Shown here: positions 51,473-59,654 of the stretch, piece by piece
Numbering within the stretch: the stretch's first letter is position 1
Layout: each line of letters begins with the position of its first letter
DNA from: JAGOPY01 sp964619555
Lineage (GTDB): Bacteria; Bacteroidota; Bacteroidia; Bacteroidales; JAGOPY01
Length of the DNA stretch: 64,000 nucleotides
Assembly (NCBI GenBank): GCA_964619555.1
Contig: CAZUDV010000017.1
Location: forward strand, 1 to 64,000
Direction of reading: 5' to 3'
Notes under the pieces: model-generated
What the model was told of the DNA's origin: nothing
What the model saw: only the letters and a program-made list of their open reading frames with translations
Databases searched by the model: none
Program-made: the position numbers and the translations under genes

Positions 51473-52813
51473 TTAAATCACATCATTGCCCAGTTTGATC
51501 TTCCATAATCCGCCGACACTTTCGTAGAATTTTTCCAGGGGGAGCCTGGTCTTCATAACACAATTAAAGAAATTGTATTTCATCAGGTCGAAGTCGATGA
51601 TCTGGTCCCTGACCTCCCGGTGCAATACAGTTCCAGGCATAGGTGTCAGGATGGTGTAACCGGCATAAACCACTTTGTATGATCCCGCATAGTCGGCAAG
51701 AGCTTTAAAATCATCTTCCGTATAATCGGGTGGGACAATATAATTCCCGCGGATCATGATATCATTCCGGTGGAAGACTTCGATAGATTTTTGGATGTTT
51801 TCGGATGATGTACGCTTATTGTAAAGGTCAAGTTCCGTATCCCGGAACGACTCAAATCCGCAGATCACGACCCTCAGGCCGGCTTTTGCCAGTTTTTCAA
51901 TTAGTTCCGGGTGTTTGGCAGCCGTATCCGTACGGATATCCATGACATACTTCTTGTTGATGCTTTCTTCCAGTATGCGGTCGAAAAGCCTGTCGATGAA
52001 CCGGATGTCAACCACCGTATTGGCATCGGCAAAACGAACCACCTGGTAATCATCAAGTCCTTTCAGCTCTTCCACGATCGATTCCACTTGCCGCATGTAA
52101 TACTTGCTGTCATGTTGCGGCCAGATGGAACAGAATGAACATTCATAGGGACAGCCCAGGGAAGTGAAGATATAGGTCACCGGTGTAGGATCGCTCCCCA
52201 CTTTGTAGGTTGAAAGCCATTTATTCAAATGGCTCCGGTCTGGCAGGATGAAGTCCTTTCCTGCCGGTTCCCAATCCGGTGCCGTTTTGCCCGTCCTGCG
52301 GTGAACGCCATTTTCGTTCAGGATGATTCCGGCGACGGAATCCAGCGGCAGCCCTTTTTCCCTGGCGATGACCAGGTCCCGGAAGATGCCGGCAGAGTGT
52401 CCCGGGCAAAGGACGTCCACCGCCGGATCGGTGATGTCTTCCGGACAGATGGTCACATGCAATCCCCCGATAACGGTCAGGATCTCCGGGTTATATTGCT
52501 TCGCCTGGCGAAGGATCTCCAGCCCGTAATACAATTCCGAAGCGATCACCGTGACGCCGACGACATCGGGATTATGCTCCCGCAGGTAAGAATAAACCAG
52601 CTCATGAAGCGGAGGCCCATCCGGATTCAGGTCATATTCCCCCTTGGTATCGATGACGGTCACATCAAAATCCTTCACGGCGGCCGCAACTGTAAGAAGT
52701 CCGAGCGGCGGGCCGATGAGCTTTTTATGGATGAACGGGCGGGCATCCCCGGGAGCATGTTCGAGAATGCCGTTAAAAGGCGATCGCGGCGGATTGATGA
52801 GAAGGATCTTCAT
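51473..52813 (-). CDS. B12-binding radical SAM enzyme
   Basis: A 446-residue protein with an N-terminal cobalamin-binding-like Rossmann domain (KILLINPPRSPFNG, GPPLGLLTVAAAVKDFDVTV, VVGVTVIASELYYGLEIL, VIGGLHVTICP) and a radical SAM barrel with CxxxCxxC in LGCPYECSFCSIWPQ. No C-terminal methyltransferase domain. B12 radical SAM enzymes methylate or rearrange unactivated carbons in lipids and natural products. It ends eight bases from the end of the acyltransferase gene, convergently; whether it serves the cluster is inference. Residues after the barrel contain an Asp/Glu-rich stretch. Confidence 0.88.
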   Translation of the reverse strand: MKILLINPPRSPFNGILEHAPGDARPFIHKKLIGPPLGLLTVAAAVKDFDVTVIDTKGEYDLNPDGPPLHELVYSYLREHNPDVVGVTVIASELYYGLEILRQAKQYNPEILTVIGGLHVTICPEDITDPAVDVLCPGHSAGIFRDLVIAREKGLPLDSVAGIILNENGVHRRTGKTAPDWEPAGKDFILPDRSHLNKWLSTYKVGSDPTPVTYIFTSLGCPYECSFCSIWPQHDSKYYMRQVESIVEELKGLDDYQVVRFADANTVVDIRFIDRLFDRILEESINKKYVMDIRTDTAAKHPELIEKLAKAGLRVVICGFESFRDTELDLYNKRTSSENIQKSIEVFHRNDIMIRGNYIVPPDYTEDDFKALADYAGSYKVVYAGYTILTPMPGTVLHREVRDQIIDFDLMKYNFFNCVMKTRLPLEKFYESVGGLWKIKLGNDVI

Positions 52814-52962
52814 CCGGGAAAATTATCGGTCAAATATAGGATAATTTAAAAAGAACCGGGAAATATGCTCCCTCATGGCCGGATGCATAAGATCTCCCGG
52901 TTACTTTCGCTGAGCAGGCAATCTCATCCTCAGAAAATCTGGTTAATCTGCGGCTTTTTCAC

Positions 52963-52970
52963 TAAGTTTG
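52963..52970 (+). promoter_or_regulatory. -7-like element before the membrane protein
   Basis: TAAGTTTG, matching TAnnTTTG, 22 bases before the ATG at 52993. No convincing -33 element was found at the usual distance. The gap 52814-52962 shows nothing else. Confidence 0.35.
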
Positions 52971-52992
52971 CTGCTTCGGACTAATTTTCATA

Positions 52993-53628
52993 ATGATGTG
53001 GCAAATATTTCTTGGCAGCCTGACTTTAAGCGTGATCCATGCCCTCATACCGAATCACTGGATCCCCTTGATCACTATTGGTAAAACGGAGGGGTGGACA
53101 AAGGCTCAAACCCTGTCGGCTACGGCAATCGTCGGATTTGCCCATATCCTCAGCACCATCATAATCGGCATCATTGTGGGCTTTGTGGGATATCAGCTTT
53201 CCGGTTATTTTGAGACTTTCGCTTCGATCATTGCACCCCTGATCCTGGTCGCACTGGGTATCATCTACCTGGTGGCGGATTACATCAAATCCCGAAGTGT
53301 TCAGACACATGATCACATTAAAATCAGGCAGAGCACAGGCAAGTCGCGCATGGCAATATTACTGTCCCTTAGCGTTGCCATGTTCCTCTCGCCCTGCCTG
53401 GAACTGGAAGCTTATTTTTTCCAGGCAGGAACGCTTAGATGGAAAGGGATTCTGATTGTATCACTGGTTTACCTGGTCGTGACCGTATCCGGAATGATCA
53501 TCCTGGTCTGGCTGGGCATGCAGGGCATCAGCCGGATCAAATCCGAGTTCCTTGAACATCATGAAAAGCAGATCGCCGGGATCGTCCTCATCCTGCTTGG
53601 GATCATGGCCTATTTCGTGGAATTCTGA
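52993..53628 (+). CDS. Polytopic membrane protein, NicO/TauE-like
   Basis: A 211-residue protein with about six membrane segments (FLGSLTLSVIHALIPNHWIP, ILSTIIIGIIVGFVGYQL, IIAPLILVALGIIYLVADYI, AILLSLSVAMFLSPCLELEA, ILIVSLVYLVVTVSGMIILV, AGIVLILLGIMAYF) and histidine-containing turns (HALIPNHW, HDHIKIRQ). The layout resembles nickel/cobalt or sulfite exporters of the NicO/TauE superfamily. Substrate not determined. Isolated gene. Confidence 0.7.
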   Translation: MMWQIFLGSLTLSVIHALIPNHWIPLITIGKTEGWTKAQTLSATAIVGFAHILSTIIIGIIVGFVGYQLSGYFETFASIIAPLILVALGIIYLVADYIKSRSVQTHDHIKIRQSTGKSRMAILLSLSVAMFLSPCLELEAYFFQAGTLRWKGILIVSLVYLVVTVSGMIILVWLGMQGISRIKSEFLEHHEKQIAGIVLILLGIMAYFVEF

Positions 53629-53642
53629 ACCTGGTAAGCCTG

Positions 53643-53666
53643 AATCCTTCCTGTAGGATTTCTTTA
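53643..53666. terminator. Weak hairpin between convergent genes
   Basis: AATCCT/AGGATT with a 6-base loop and TCTTT follows the membrane protein stop by 15 bases. Short stem; possible terminator. Confidence 0.35.
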
Positions 53667-53672
53667 CTCTGC

Positions 53673-54611
53673 CTAAATGTATTTTCTGTACCTGACCAGG
53701 GTGAAGACCAGTATCATGCCAAGACCAATGAACAGCGCCCAGGATGAGACCGGCACATCGGGATTTTCAACGGAAAAGCTTTCGGCCTGGATGTAAACCC
53801 ATGAGTCTAAGGCTGTATCTCCCCTGTCAGCAATGGCAATTTTAATATGATTCGTGGTATTCGGCGTAACGATGGCCGATCCGGTAAATTTCGCCGTAAA
53901 TCCGTCCATTTCATTATCGAAGAACGGCCCTCCGTCAGAAAGGTCATTGTTATTGTAATAAGAACAGTTTGTACATGCGCTTCCGAATGGATTGCCATTG
54001 TTCACATTATTGATTGCAACCGGAGTCACGGTGCTCGGTATAAGAGCTATGTTAGTCCCATTGACGAAGAAGGCAAACACATCGTTGAATGCGGAGTTGA
54101 CAAATTCATTGTATTCATCGGAACCAAAAACATACTCAATATACACCGTATTGGCCGTTGGCTCAAAATCAAATTCGAGTACTGTTTTGTCCATGGTGCC
54201 TCCACCGACAAGAGCATCCAGGTCGGCGTCACTGCCGGTGCCCAACCCGCCGGTAATACCGTCAGATGAGTTCGGGCCAACGGCATTGATCACAAAACCT
54301 GAAGATAGCATAACCCCTTCTTCTATTCCGAGTCCGGCCCCTGTACCCCCGGTGAATGTCCCCGCGGAAGCAGGAGAAGCTCCCGCCGTGACCCCCGAAA
54401 AGGTAACGTTGCTATAACTTACCCCCGGGCCTAGGATAGCTTCAACCAGATCCGTGGCTGTCAATCCTGCGCCATCCATTTCGACGACGGTCATAACTGA
54501 AGTTGTACCCCTTAAATGGCTCTTATCCGGGCCGGGTACCCTTTGTTCCTGGGCAAATGTAACCCCTGCGCCAATTAATAAAGCGAGTGTGATAGAAACT
54601 GTTGATTTCAT
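53673..54611 (-). CDS. Secreted choice-of-anchor-L protein with PVSSWAL C-terminal signal
   Basis: A 312-residue protein with a signal peptide (STVSITLALLIGAGVTFAQ) and a choice-of-anchor L domain (LVEAILGPGVSYSNVTFSGV, GIEEGVMLSSGFVINAVGPN, FEFDFEPTANT, VFGSDEYNEFVNSAFND). It ends PVSSWALFIGLGMILVFTLV followed by RYRKYI: a short motif, a membrane helix and a basic tail. The protein at 58718 ends the same way. This tripartite pattern resembles PEP-CTERM/IPTL-CTERM sorting signals, not T9SS. A shared motif lies upstream of both genes. Probably surface anchored; function unknown. Confidence 0.8.
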   Translation of the reverse strand: MKSTVSITLALLIGAGVTFAQEQRVPGPDKSHLRGTTSVMTVVEMDGAGLTATDLVEAILGPGVSYSNVTFSGVTAGASPASAGTFTGGTGAGLGIEEGVMLSSGFVINAVGPNSSDGITGGLGTGSDADLDALVGGGTMDKTVLEFDFEPTANTVYIEYVFGSDEYNEFVNSAFNDVFAFFVNGTNIALIPSTVTPVAINNVNNGNPFGSACTNCSYYNNNDLSDGGPFFDNEMDGFTAKFTGSAIVTPNTTNHIKIAIADRGDTALDSWVYIQAESFSVENPDVPVSSWALFIGLGMILVFTLVRYRKYI

Positions 54612-54638
54612 AACTTTAATATTTAAGTTTATTTAGAC

Positions 54639-54711
54639 CAAATATATATTATCTTATGTGACAAAATCAAGTTTTAGTTGTACGGATTTTCTTCAGGACA
54701 ATAATTCGTAC
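54639..54711 (-). promoter_or_regulatory. Promoter with upstream GTACGAA-CGTACAAC motif, copy 1
   Basis: In gene sense: GTACGAA (54711-54705), 20 bases, CGTACAAC (54684-54677), 5 bases, CTTG (54671-54668), 21 bases, TATATTTG (54646-54639). The last two match -33 and -7 elements; the first two look like an activator site with half-sites two helical turns apart. The same layout recurs before the gene at 58718. Confidence 0.5.
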
Positions 54712-54755
54712 ATTAGAATTTGAAGTGCTATAATTATTCAAACAAGCGAAACATC

Positions 54756-54763
54756 TATCTTTG
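54756..54763 (+). promoter_or_regulatory. -7-like element before the LEA-like lipoprotein
   Basis: TATCTTTG, a perfect TAnnTTTG, 93 bases before the ATG at 54856. A TTCGTAC sequence (54769-54775), like that of the adjacent divergent promoter, lies just downstream. Confidence 0.35.
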
Positions 54764-54855
54764 CATGTATTCGTACCATGCACTGAACTGGGTTCTGATC
54801 ATTTCCATGAGGGAACAATGGGAGGGCGTGGAATTCTGAGGCAATTATAATCGTT

Positions 54856-55449
54856 ATGAAAAATTTAACAATATTCTGTCTGTTCATCCTGCTGGTTGCT
54901 TTTTCACCATCCTGTGGTGTCATCCAGCAGGGGACCGAATTAAAATCATTTGCAAACTGTGACTTCCGGCTGGAATCGGTGAAAAATACCAGGCTGGCCG
55001 GGGTAAACATCCAGGGTAAAAAATCGCTGACCGATCTTGGGTTCTCGGATATGGCCAAAGTCACCGGCGTCATTGCAGGTGGAACCCTTCCGCTTACATT
55101 CGACCTGAATGTCCAGGCTAGGAATCCAAATGCTTCTCTGGCTGCGATGAACAGGTTGGATTGGATCCTGCTGATCGACAAGCAGGAGATGGTCAGCGGG
55201 GTATTAGGCGACCGGGTACAGATCGCCCCGAATTCCATGGCCACCTTCCCCGTTGCCATCAGCCTCGACCTTATGGAAGTCTTGTCCGGCAAGTCTGCAG
55301 AAGCATTACTGAACCTGGCTTTCAGCCTGGCAGGGACCGGGTCCACCAGCAAGATAACCCTGAAGGCCAAACCGACCATCGTAATCGGGAGTTCTCAGCT
55401 TCAATACCCCGGTTATATCAATATCACGCAGGAATTTGGCGGGAAATGA
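54856..55449 (+). CDS. LEA14-like lipoprotein
   Basis: A 197-residue lipoprotein (signal LTIFCLFILLVAFSPSCG) with one LEA type 2/WHy-like beta domain (VTGVIAGGTLPLTFDLNVQA, NPNASLAAMNRLDWILLIDK, APNSMATFPVAISLDL). Such domains are common in the Bacteroidota, without known activity. It is followed at the stop codon by an inverted repeat array of CATTTCGC type shared with the array at 63572. Confidence 0.78.
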   Translation: MKNLTIFCLFILLVAFSPSCGVIQQGTELKSFANCDFRLESVKNTRLAGVNIQGKKSLTDLGFSDMAKVTGVIAGGTLPLTFDLNVQARNPNASLAAMNRLDWILLIDKQEMVSGVLGDRVQIAPNSMATFPVAISLDLMEVLSGKSAEALLNLAFSLAGTGSTSKITLKAKPTIVIGSSQLQYPGYINITQEFGGK

Positions 55450-55588
55450 GACATTTCGCAATGTCATTTCACAGTGTCATTGCGCAGTGTCATTGCGCAT
55501 TTCACAATTAATTGCGAAATCAGAAATGTCATTGTGAAATGTGAAATGTCATTGTGAAATGTGAAATGTCACTGTGAAATGCGAAATG
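55450..55588. repeat. Inverted array of CATTTCGC / GCGAAATG units between convergent genes
   Basis: The left half has CATTTC and CATTGC-type units, the right half their reverse complements (GTGAAATG, GAAATGTC), meeting near 55510. The outermost copies are exact inverses (CATTTCGCA and TGCGAAATG). It fills the gap exactly from the stop of the lipoprotein (55449) to the stop of the convergent secreted protein (55590). Could form one very long hairpin and terminate both transcripts. Same family as 63572-63731. Confidence 0.92.
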
Positions 55589-55589
55589 A

Positions 55590-58496
55590 TCACCTCACCA
55601 GGATCAGGTTTCCGCTTGACTGGGCCGGGCCGGCTATAACGCGATATATATACAACCCATCTGAACAAACCTGACCGGCACTGTTGTTGCCATCCCAGTT
55701 GACATCATGATATCCGGAATTCATCGTTTTATTATTCAGTACATTGACCAGTTTACCGCCGGCAGAGTAAATCTCAATTCTTACCGTCCTTTTCTCAGGC
55801 AGGTAAAATGATATCTTAACCTGTTCCGAAAATGGATTGGGCGCCGCGAAAGAATGGAAACTGGTCCGAGAATCGGGTTTTTCATCAATTCCCACCGGTA
55901 CTTCAATCCCTCCCGAATAACAATAGACCCGTCCATCCCGGCCGCCGGCCACCATTTCCCGGGTATGGTCCCCCACGATGTCGGGTATGGAATTAATGGC
56001 ATCCACCGGCGTGCTGTAATGAATGGAACTCAACTCCGAGCCGTCAGCACCATTGAGAAAATAACAATAATTGGAGCTGTACAGGGTCCCTATCAGGACG
56101 TCCATGATGCCGTCCCCGTTCAGGTCATTTGTTTTGGCCACATTCCAGGACTTGTCGGCAAGGGGTTGCAACCAGAGATTGGTAGCGTCCTCACCCGAAA
56201 TGACCACTCCGTTGGTCCCGCTGTGACCCACCAGGATGTCTTCATGTCCGTCATCATTGATATCATCGACCTTTACAAACCTCAGTATCAAATTATTGCC
56301 CACGCCGGAATTAGCGAGGCTCACTCCGTTGGCACCATTGCGGATGGAAATATTACCGGATAAGTCGCCTGCCATTACGTCTTTTACGCCATCACCGTTC
56401 AGATCATCCAGTTGTTCAAGGGCCCAGACCGAAGAACCGGCCGTATTCATGCTCCAGATAATGCCTCCGTCGGTGCCGTCAATGCCGTAGATCCTGCCTA
56501 CCGTCTCTTCCCCATTGCTGGCACCGGCCAGGGCATCAGGTACATAATCGCCATTGATGTCCTCGATGCCGATAACGGCAAAATTCGGTCCATTGGTATT
56601 ACATTCCCAGATGGATTCACCTGTCAGGGCATCCAGGCAGTAGATGCGTTTGGGCCCGGTGCCGTTGGCATCATCCCCGGTCGCCGCCAAAATATCCAGA
56701 TGACCGTCCAGGTTGTAATCATACCGGGCATCCACCTGGTAAACCCATCCCCCATCGCCGTATTCATGCGTATCATGCTTCCAGAGGACCGACCCGGTCT
56801 TACCGGAAATGGCTATGATAGACCGGTCACCCCAGGCTGTCCCGGCAATTACCTCCTGGCAATTATCTCCATCGAAATCATCCGTGACGATCAGACAATT
56901 CTGGCTGTAAACCGACCCGGAATAAATCTCCAGTTCCCACATCACATCGGCCACTCCATGGGAATTACCATTAAAACACCGGAGGTAGTTGTCTTCAGAA
57001 CCTACGATGACATCGTCAACTTTATCACCTGTTATATCGTGGATGGGAGTGACGGCCTTCGGACTATTGTCGTAACTGACATCAATGATATAGTGCCACA
57101 GGGCGTTGCCTATCGGCCAGGGTACATCCAATCCGCTTCCCAGCAGGTAAATATCGAACGGATCATGGTCCGGGTCATTGGTGGAGATATGCGCAACATC
57201 ATTGAAATTGGCGGCAGTATCGGGGCTGAACCAGATACCTATTGCAAAAGTATCCAGAGGACCGATATTGACGGGGAATACGATGCTTTCATCCAGGTAG
57301 AAAGCCTCACCGGCAAGGGTTATTTCATCGATTACCAGGTCCTGGCTGCCAACATTCCAGACATGTACATACCATCGGGTGCTTGCCGTGATCCTGACCG
57401 GGCCGTAATTATGCGAAATATCATCGGATTGGATCAGGGGCCCGGGAACAACTGCCTGGCCTGTCAGCGTAACGGGGGTAACCGGGGTGACCGGGTCATT
57501 GGTGATGACATTTACCACTGTATAAAGTGAACCTTGTTCGGTTGGTGCATAGGTTAGGGGTACGTACACGAAAGTGCCCGGAGTAAGGGTATAGGGGACC
57601 GTAAAATCCGTAAATATCGGCACGGCATTCTGGATCTCCAGGTTCTGAATGATAAGGTTGCCTGAGCCTGTATTTTGCACCAGCATATCCCATGTAGAAG
57701 ATTCACCGGTGGTGACAATGCCATAATCATGGGTATCAACCGGGATGCTGACCTGCGGAGTGCCTGCACCACCCAGGTCCACCTTGTAAAGCGTAGAGGC
57801 CGAACTTAGCTCACCATCGCAATACCACAGATACTGCCCGTCGAATGTAATGCCGGATGGTTTGATACCGTTCGAGGCATGGCTTTCTACGACAGTACCA
57901 TCGGTTTCGACACGGTAAAGCATATTGGCATTGTAATCGGCAATCCACAGGTAATTGTTCTCTTTGCAGATATCCCAGGGCTGGTTATTCGGGGTGGCGA
58001 ATTGCGTTATGATATTTCCCGAACCATCCAGCTTGTAGACCATTCCATCTGGGTCGTAATAACAACAAGTCCAGAAATTACCCGCATCGTATTCTATGCC
58101 AGACATATAAGTTGCCGGTAACGTAAAAGTGGACTGCTGTTGTCCGCTGCTGTTAAATTCCACTGCAAGAGCCGGGGTAAAAGATCCAGTCCGGACGGTT
58201 GACCAGAAATCATTACCGTCGAAGCTCAGCCCATAGGCATTTTCAATCGGAGCTGCGCATTGCAGGGTATAGCTGCCGGTCACGGGATCAATCCGGTATA
58301 TCTCATTATCCGGCCCGGTAGTAGCATACAGCCCGCTGTATAGGTAGGTGCCGTCCCAGGCAAGGCCGGATGCTTTGCCAGGGATCGTGAAGCTGGCCAC
58401 AATGGTCCATTCGCGGTTTGGTTGCGCCCGGATCAAGGAAGGAAGGTGAAGATAAAGCAGGGCCGGCAGAACTAAGAATAAGCAGAAATTCTTCAT
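55590..58496 (-). CDS. T9SS-secreted propeller/FG-GAP repeat protein
   Basis: A 968-residue protein from ATG 58496 (signal NFCLFLVLPALLYLHLPSLI). Order: six-bladed-like propeller (GKASGLAWDGTYLYSGLYAT, GIKPSGITFDGQYLWYCDGE), ASPM/Hydin-like choice-of-anchor D domains (DYGIVTTGESSTWDMLVQNT), FG-GAP/VCBS calcium loops (DITGDKVDDVIVGSEDNYLR, DLNGDGVKDVMAGDL, DLNGDGIMDVLIGTL), and a T9SS type A domain (APNPFSEQVKISFYLPE, ending SGNLILVR). A surface or secreted protein with no visible enzyme residues. The frame open from 58595 adds a cytosolic-looking leader and is less likely. Confidence 0.88.
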   Translation of the reverse strand: MKNFCLFLVLPALLYLHLPSLIRAQPNREWTIVASFTIPGKASGLAWDGTYLYSGLYATTGPDNEIYRIDPVTGSYTLQCAAPIENAYGLSFDGNDFWSTVRTGSFTPALAVEFNSSGQQQSTFTLPATYMSGIEYDAGNFWTCCYYDPDGMVYKLDGSGNIITQFATPNNQPWDICKENNYLWIADYNANMLYRVETDGTVVESHASNGIKPSGITFDGQYLWYCDGELSSASTLYKVDLGGAGTPQVSIPVDTHDYGIVTTGESSTWDMLVQNTGSGNLIIQNLEIQNAVPIFTDFTVPYTLTPGTFVYVPLTYAPTEQGSLYTVVNVITNDPVTPVTPVTLTGQAVVPGPLIQSDDISHNYGPVRITASTRWYVHVWNVGSQDLVIDEITLAGEAFYLDESIVFPVNIGPLDTFAIGIWFSPDTAANFNDVAHISTNDPDHDPFDIYLLGSGLDVPWPIGNALWHYIIDVSYDNSPKAVTPIHDITGDKVDDVIVGSEDNYLRCFNGNSHGVADVMWELEIYSGSVYSQNCLIVTDDFDGDNCQEVIAGTAWGDRSIIAISGKTGSVLWKHDTHEYGDGGWVYQVDARYDYNLDGHLDILAATGDDANGTGPKRIYCLDALTGESIWECNTNGPNFAVIGIEDINGDYVPDALAGASNGEETVGRIYGIDGTDGGIIWSMNTAGSSVWALEQLDDLNGDGVKDVMAGDLSGNISIRNGANGVSLANSGVGNNLILRFVKVDDINDDGHEDILVGHSGTNGVVISGEDATNLWLQPLADKSWNVAKTNDLNGDGIMDVLIGTLYSSNYCYFLNGADGSELSSIHYSTPVDAINSIPDIVGDHTREMVAGGRDGRVYCYSGGIEVPVGIDEKPDSRTSFHSFAAPNPFSEQVKISFYLPEKRTVRIEIYSAGGKLVNVLNNKTMNSGYHDVNWDGNNSAGQVCSDGLYIYRVIAGPAQSSGNLILVR

Positions 58497-58620
58497 GACG
58501 ATTTGAATTAGGTGAAGTCTGAGTCGTAAAGATATAAGTTGTCGGGATAAAATGCAAACTGTTCCTCGCTGCCCCCGAGTGACGATAATGGCCATTCGGT
58601 TATCATTCAGGCTTAAGCCA

Positions 58621-58654
58621 GAAAAAAGAGGATGCTCATCCGATGAACATCCTC
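58621..58654 (-). terminator. Terminator after the PVSGWAL-type protein
   Basis: On the minus strand GAGGATG/CATCCTC pairs around a 13-base loop followed by six T. It lies 64 bases beyond the stop at 58718. Confidence 0.82.
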
Positions 58655-58717
58655 CTGCATAAATAAAACAAACTCGAAATACCTGACCTTTCTTTGTAAA
58701 GATTGCCAGGAAAAACC

Positions 58718-59443
58718 TTAAGACATCCTCATATAACGGATCACCACAAGGCTCACGATCAATAAGATACCTATTCCAAGGGCCCAGCCGGAAACCGGTA
58801 CGGCTCCACCCAGGTCATAATAAATAGTGCCATTCCAGGTCCGTGGGATAAAAAGATCATCGAAATGTGTATCCCCTCCAAGGCCTATTCCGGCAGTGAT
58901 TCTCAGGTTGGCATCTGAAAAAGTATTGTTACCATTGGTATAATACATCAAGGAGGGTGGGTTGAGGCCCATTGCTGTTGTTGTCAGGTAGAATCCATAT
59001 ACCTGGCCGGCTTCGAGGGTGATCCCACCGAGGTTGACCGGGGTTGGCACATTGATGCCCAATGGATTCACGAGTGGAGCAATCCCAACAAGCGTCCAGG
59101 CGCCTGATGTGTTCTCAAAGCCGACATAAGTGCCGATCTTGTAATAAAAATAGATATCGACCGGAGCCCCGTAGAGGTTCAGGTCGAAGGAATTGATGAC
59201 GATATCGTTGCCACCGATCACTTCAACATCAAACATATTTCCTGCATAGGAATTGTTCGCGGCGAAGAAAGTGGTAATGGAAGTTTCCCTGCTTTCAGGC
59301 AAATTCGTGTTCGGTGCCGGGAATTCAATGAAAACTCCCGCATCGGTTTTGATCATATTTCCTGTTGTCTTTCCCTGGCCAAGCATTACGAGTGAAATGC
59401 CCATCATAAAAAGAACGAAAAAAGATTTGGATAAATTCTTCAT
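58718..59443 (-). CDS. Secreted beta protein with PVSGWAL C-terminal signal
   Basis: A 241-residue protein with a signal peptide (SFFVLFMMGISLVMLGQG) and a beta-sandwich of unknown type (NNSYAGNMFDVEVIGGNDIV, GITLEAGQVYGFYLTT). It ends PVSGWALGIGILLIVSLVVI then RYMRMS, matching the C-terminus of the protein at 53673 in motif, helix and basic tail. The same upstream promoter motif is present. Likely exported and anchored by a shared, non-T9SS system. Confidence 0.72.
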   Translation of the reverse strand: MKNLSKSFFVLFMMGISLVMLGQGKTTGNMIKTDAGVFIEFPAPNTNLPESRETSITTFFAANNSYAGNMFDVEVIGGNDIVINSFDLNLYGAPVDIYFYYKIGTYVGFENTSGAWTLVGIAPLVNPLGINVPTPVNLGGITLEAGQVYGFYLTTTAMGLNPPSLMYYTNGNNTFSDANLRITAGIGLGGDTHFDDLFIPRTWNGTIYYDLGGAVPVSGWALGIGILLIVSLVVIRYMRMS

Positions 59444-59484
59444 AATACTCTAATTAATTGGTTAATAAAAATTATTCATTGATA

Positions 59485-59555
59485 AAAATATACAGTTTAT
59501 AAGCATAAAACAAGAAATTGTTGTACGACTAAGCATTCCTTACACTTTTTCGTAC
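59485..59555 (-). promoter_or_regulatory. Promoter with upstream GTACGAA-CGTACAAC motif, copy 2
   Basis: In gene sense: GTACGAA (59555-59549), 21 bases, CGTACAAC (59527-59520), 5 bases, CTTG (59514-59511), 18 bases, TATATTTT (59492-59485). Spacing between the three upstream parts is the same as in copy 1 to within one base. Confidence 0.5.
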
Positions 59556-59654
59556 GACTTTAAGTATATCAAAATTGTTAATTCATTTATAATCAATGTT
59601 CAGACTAATTGGTTAACGGGTGCGAAAAATGGAATCAATGCTATGTTAGATGAC

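Noticed and set aside
56412..57530. 372-residue frame on the plus strand
   Set aside because: It runs antisense to the FG-GAP protein, whose domains and T9SS signal are clear; its translation has no domain pattern.
53673..59443. T9SS sorting domain at the end of the PVSxWAL proteins
   Set aside because: They end in a hydrophobic helix with basic tail, which differs from the beta-rich T9SS domains of the neighbouring proteins.
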